DNA from: Thalassotalea sp. 42_200_T64
GTDB taxonomy: Bacteria > Pseudomonadota > Gammaproteobacteria > Enterobacterales > Alteromonadaceae
DNA: 39,588 bases
NCBI GenBank assembly: GCA_002162925.1
Contig: MABC01000011.1
Location: forward strand, 1 to 39,588
Direction of reading: 5' to 3'
The position numbers and the translations under genes are program-made. The notes under the pieces were generated by a model. The model did no database searches. It was not told the DNA's origin and saw only the letters and a program-made list of their open reading frames with translations. Shown piece by piece: positions 35,998 through 39,588 of this stretch; position 1 is the stretch's first letter; each line of letters starts with the position of its first letter.

Positions 35998-36890
35998 ATG
36001 AAGAATTTACCGCCATTAAAATCACTGCAGGTATTTCTTACCGCAGCAAAAAGTCACAGCTTCAAAGCTGCCGCGGAACAATTATTTGTCACCCAAGCGG
36101 CGGTGAGTCAACAAATTCGCATCTTGGAAGATCATTTAGGTTGCCAATTATTTGAACGGCAAAGCAAACAGACTCGCTTAAATCACCAGGGCAAGCTGTT
36201 AATGCCTTTTATTGAACAAGCCTTTAATCAAATCAGCCAGGGAGTTAAAGCCGTTACCTTTGAACCGAACAGCAATGATTTGCGCATCAGTGCCACGCAT
36301 TCGGTAACCTCACTGTTACTTATCCCTATGTTTACTGACTTTCAGCAACAAAACCCGGATTTGAATATGCAATTTGCGCCAAATAATAAACTGGAAAGTT
36401 TTGAAGAACAGGACATAGATATCGCCATTAGGCATGGACTGGGAGTTTATCCCGGACTTGAAAGCCGCAAGTTGATTGAAGATACCATTGTCTTGGTTGC
36501 CTCACCGTTAATCATAAAGAGTGATGAATGCGATAGCGCAACCATCTTCAACTTACCCTTGCTCGAAGATACCAGTGCAGACGTGCAACAGGCAATTACG
36601 GACTGTTGCTTAAAATTTAAGGTTAACCGTGAACAGATAAAATCAAAATTAAAAACCTCCGACTCGGTACCTATCATTCAAAATGCGCGGCTGGTCAAGG
36701 GCTGGCATTTATCAGCAAAATCTTGGTGGCTCAACATTTAGCGGATGGTAATTTAATTAATGTGCTGGATTATGAATATCAAACACCTCTTTCATTATAT
36801 CTGGTGGCCCCCGGTCAGCACTTTAACTGGGATAAGATCAAACGCTTCGAAACCTGGGTTACCAGTATTTTCACTAGAGAGAACGGTTAA
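35998..36890 (+). pseudogene. Frameshifted LysR-family regulator (GcvA type)
   Basis: N-terminal helix-turn-helix (FKAAAEQLFVTQAAVSQQIRILE) and most of the effector domain are intact up to about residue 229. The frame then runs into ARLVKGWHLSAKSWWLNI-stop. In the next frame the family end appears: AAGQGLAFISKILVAQHL continuing to SIFTRENG and a stop at 36890. A single-base deletion in GCGCGG (about 36684-36690) explains both. The repaired length is about 297 residues, normal for LysR. Without the end the effector domain is truncated, so it is probably inactive. Confidence 0.85.
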
Positions 36891-37107
36891 GTGAAATGAC
36901 TGACTATCCAAATCCCACACTTAATGCCAATTTCTGCTAAAAAGCAGCTATTTCGCCAAATTATGTAATTAACCCAAGACTATTGCCGAAAAAAAACCGA
37001 TAATTAGCGCAATTAAGATTAATCCGCCAATCGGCCGTCGCTAAACCCTCCCGTATAAAAAGGTTTAAACGCTTCCGATTGCCGCGCACCACTCAGGAAA
37101 CTGTTCA

Positions 37108-39294
37108 ATGGAAATCAAAGTCAATTTTCTCGACAACCTCAGAATTGAAGCTAAGTTTGATGATTTTACTGTCATCGCTGATCAACCTATTCGCTACAAA
37201 GGTGATGGCTCAGCACCAAGTCCTTTTGATTATTTCTTGGCCTCATCGGCCCTTTGTGCAGCCTATTTTGTCCGAGTGTATTGTTTGTCCCGTGACATTC
37301 CTACGGAAAATATCAGGCTGTCGCAGAACAATATTGTTGATCCTGAAAATCGTTATAACCAAATTTTTCAAATTCAGGCGGAGCTGCCAGAAAGTATTTC
37401 TGATAAAGACAGACAAGGTATCTTAAGATCGATTGACCGCTGTACCGTGAAAAAAGTCGTGCAAACTGGCCCTGAGTTTAAAATCGAGACGGTTGAAAAC
37501 CTCGACGAAGATGCCCAAGCCATGCTTATGGGACAAGCAGAAGACGATGCCAGCCATTACATCTTGGGTAAAGACCTGCCACTTGAACAAACCATCAGCA
37601 ACATGACTGGTATTTTGGCCGACCTTGGCATGAAGATTGAGATCTCGTCCTGGCGCAATATCGTGCCAAATGTGTGGTCGCTACACATTCGCGATGCGGC
37701 ATCGCCGATGTGTTTTACCAACGGTAAAGGCGCCACCAAAGAGAGCGCACTTTGCTCGGCGCTAGGTGAGTTTATCGAGCGCCTTAACTGCAATTTCTTT
37801 TACAACGATCAGTATTTGGGCGCAGATATTGCCAACAGTGACTTTGTTCATTATCCCAATGAAAAATGGTTTAAGCCAGGCGCTAATGATGAGTTGCCAT
37901 CAGGAATTTTGGATGAATATTGCTTAGACATTTACGATCCAGGCAGTGAACTTCGTGGTTCACACCTGATTGATACCAACTCGGGTTTGGTTGAGCGTGG
38001 CATATGCTCTATTCCCTATGTGCGTCAGTCTGATGGCGAAACTGTATACTTCCCATCAAATTTAATTGAGAATTTATTCTTAAGTAACGGCATGAGTGCA
38101 GGCAATAATCTTTATGAAGCACAGGTACAATGTTTGTCAGAAATCTTCGAACGTGCGGTGAAAAGACAAATCATCGAAGAAGAAATTGTCTTACCAGACG
38201 TACCTCTGAACGTGCTTGAAAAATACCCAAGCATCTTAGAAGGCATTAACGCTCTCGAGGAGCAAGGCTTCCCTGTGGTGGTTAAAGATGCCTCATTAGG
38301 CGGCCAGTTTCCAGTGATGTGTGTGACGTTAATGAACCCAAGAACAGGTGGTGTATTTGCATCGTTCGGTGCCCATCCAAGTTTTGAAGTGGCACTGGAG
38401 CGCAGTCTGACTGAACTATTACAAGGGCGCAGCTTTGAAGGATTAAATGATGTGCCACCACCAACCTTTAACAGCCTTGCGGTGACTGAGCCGGAAAACT
38501 TTATTGAGCACTTTATTGATTCAACGGGTGTTATCTCTTGGCGTTTCTTTAGTAGCAATCATGATTATGAATTTAGCGAGTGGGATTTCTCTGGCAGTAA
38601 CGAAGAAGAAAATGAGTGTTTATTGGGAATTTTAGCGGATCTGGGCAAAGAAGTTTATATTGCCGTCTTTGATGAACAAGGCGCCACGGCTTGCCGCATG
38701 CTAGTACCGGATTATTCAGAAGTGTATCCGGTTGAAGACCTGATTTGGGACAATACCAACAAATCGCTTAATTATCGCGAAGATATTTTGAATATTCATT
38801 CTTTGAGTGATGACGCCTTGGCAAGTTTGCTCGAACGCTTAGAGGAAAGTCAGCTCGATAACTACATAGACATTAGAACCCTGATTGGCATTGAATTTGA
38901 TGAAAATACCGTTTGGGGACAGCTGACCATTATTGAGCTGAAGACTCTTATTTACCTAGCCTTAGGCGAACTTGACGAAGCCATTGAGCTAGTAGCAGAG
39001 TTCTTGCAATATAACGACAATACCGTAGAGCGCGGCTTGTTCTATCAAGCGGTGCATGCAGTACTCGAGATCACCTTGAACGAAGAGCTAGAACTAGAAC
39101 ACTTTATCAATAACCTGAATAGAATGTTCGGTAAAGAAATCATGATTAATGTGGTCGGTTCGGTGACAGGCTCGGTGAAATTCTTTGGCCTAAGCAAAAC
39201 CAGTATGAAGCTAGAAGGCTTAGACAAGCATTTAAGACTAATCGAAAGCTACAAAAAACTTCACCAAGTCCGATCGGCGAAAGCGGCGAATTGA
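37108..39294 (+). CDS. OsmC-YcaO fusion protein
   Basis: 728 residues. The N-terminal OsmC-like domain (1-~135) has its two redox Cys, one in SALCAAYF and one in SIDRCTVKK. The C-terminal YcaO domain (from about 150) has ATP-binding acidic motifs (KESALCSALGEFIERL and EAQVQCLSEIFERAVKR) and a helical TPR-like tail (residues ~600-720). YcaO enzymes use ATP to activate amide backbones, for azoline or thioamide formation or, in E. coli YcaO, a role in ribosomal protein S12 thiomethylation. No precursor peptide or partner cyclase gene lies beside it. AGGAAAC is upstream of the ATG; a 217-base gap precedes it. The architecture is known in Shewanella/Vibrio-like relatives. Confidence 0.88.
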   Translation: MEIKVNFLDNLRIEAKFDDFTVIADQPIRYKGDGSAPSPFDYFLASSALCAAYFVRVYCLSRDIPTENIRLSQNNIVDPENRYNQIFQIQAELPESISDKDRQGILRSIDRCTVKKVVQTGPEFKIETVENLDEDAQAMLMGQAEDDASHYILGKDLPLEQTISNMTGILADLGMKIEISSWRNIVPNVWSLHIRDAASPMCFTNGKGATKESALCSALGEFIERLNCNFFYNDQYLGADIANSDFVHYPNEKWFKPGANDELPSGILDEYCLDIYDPGSELRGSHLIDTNSGLVERGICSIPYVRQSDGETVYFPSNLIENLFLSNGMSAGNNLYEAQVQCLSEIFERAVKRQIIEEEIVLPDVPLNVLEKYPSILEGINALEEQGFPVVVKDASLGGQFPVMCVTLMNPRTGGVFASFGAHPSFEVALERSLTELLQGRSFEGLNDVPPPTFNSLAVTEPENFIEHFIDSTGVISWRFFSSNHDYEFSEWDFSGSNEEENECLLGILADLGKEVYIAVFDEQGATACRMLVPDYSEVYPVEDLIWDNTNKSLNYREDILNIHSLSDDALASLLERLEESQLDNYIDIRTLIGIEFDENTVWGQLTIIELKTLIYLALGELDEAIELVAEFLQYNDNTVERGLFYQAVHAVLEITLNEELELEHFINNLNRMFGKEIMINVVGSVTGSVKFFGLSKTSMKLEGLDKHLRLIESYKKLHQVRSAKAAN

Positions 39295-39588
39295 GACCAA
39301 TTCTATTAAGTTAATTTGTGCAAAAAACTTCTATCTTTGATAAGACCGCTGCGTGCTCAGTATACCCGCTCCACTTCAAGATGCAGGTTTCAGAGTGCTT
39401 GAGCGATTCCAATACAAGGCGCAGTTATGTAGTAATGGTTATTCTCGGCAACCGCTCCTGCGTTGCCCTAATACAGTACATATATGTACACCTCAAAAAA
39501 CGCAATGCTTTCTGATAACTATTTTTATCTTAAAACTCGTTTCGTTATAAAGAACAGGAATAAACTACATACGTATATCCGGCCTATT
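39295..39588. repeat. Terminal non-coding stretch, probably a dispersed repeat
   Basis: No supported gene. The part from about 39360 (CCCGCTCCACTTCAAGATGC... ATTCCAATACAAGGCG) resembles, from memory, a repeat common between genes in Colwellia/Thalassotalea-type genomes. I cannot check copy number. The end of the window cuts it off. Confidence 0.4.

Noticed and set aside
37079..37426. Plus-strand frame of 115 codons overlapping the start of the OsmC-YcaO gene
   Set aside because: Out-of-frame shadow of the OsmC domain, which has clear family motifs in the other frame.
38112..38558. Minus-strand frame of 148 codons inside the OsmC-YcaO gene
   Set aside because: Antisense shadow; low-complexity composition without domain signals.

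Overview
The window reads as chromosome of a marine gammaproteobacterium, most likely in or near the Colwelliaceae (Thalassotalea/Colwellia type, Alteromonadales). The basis is the A+T-rich codon use, the order prmC-prfA-hemA / lolB-ispE-prs-rplY-pth-ychF, the sohB-yciK and yqcC-truC neighbourhoods, and close similarity of the conserved proteins to enterobacterial and Vibrio homologues. The taxon is an inference. I see no rRNA, tRNA, CRISPR array, phage or intact insertion sequence.

Layout. 1-5.4 kb: hairpins at the left edge, tpm (thiopurine/SAM methyltransferase), sohB, a 785-residue VolA/Pla-1-type lipase lipoprotein, and divergently yciK. 5.4-14.2 kb: a housekeeping block. prmC, prfA and hemA are on the minus strand; lolB, ispE, prs, rplY (long L25/TL5 form), pth and ychF are on the plus strand. 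The block is closed by a cluster of hairpin terminators and a CGTCATCCC-type palindromic repeat. 14.6-19.2 kb: doxX-like gene, acyl-CoA synthetase, NAPE-PLD-like metallo-beta-lactamase lipoprotein, a small lipoprotein made of seven 13-residue repeats, and a cold-shock gene whose 3' end and terminator are duplicated in tandem. 19.5-22.1 kb: a decayed DegP7/Nma111-type serine protease gene with four lesions. 22.1-24.8 kb: truC, yqcC, DUF3549 and DUF3301. 24.9-27.5 kb: an overlapping GCS2-type amidoligase / aspartoacylase-type deacylase pair. 27.5-32.5 kb: a UbiA-family prenyltransferase beside a potassium-channel pore remnant, then an operon of two secreted spondin-domain proteins, an OmpR-type response regulator and a histidine kinase. 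32.7-39.6 kb: acuI-type quinone oxidoreductase, a 15-bp tandem repeat, a beta-barrel protein, a glutaredoxin and a DsbA-like protein, a frameshifted small secreted protein, a frameshifted LysR regulator, an OsmC-YcaO fusion, and a terminal stretch that looks like a dispersed repeat.

How it fits together. The left half is conserved core: translation termination (PrmC modifies RF1), tRNA and ribosome functions, first steps of heme, isoprenoid and PRPP synthesis, and outer-membrane lipoprotein sorting. The right half is accessory and carries all the visible gene decay. The most interesting candidate system is the spondin pair plus two-component operon. Its response-regulator leader holds three copies of one 10-11 bp element that can form two mutually exclusive hairpins, one of which buries the Shine-Dalgarno. 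The amidoligase/deacylase pair and the OsmC-YcaO fusion are further candidates with unknown substrates.
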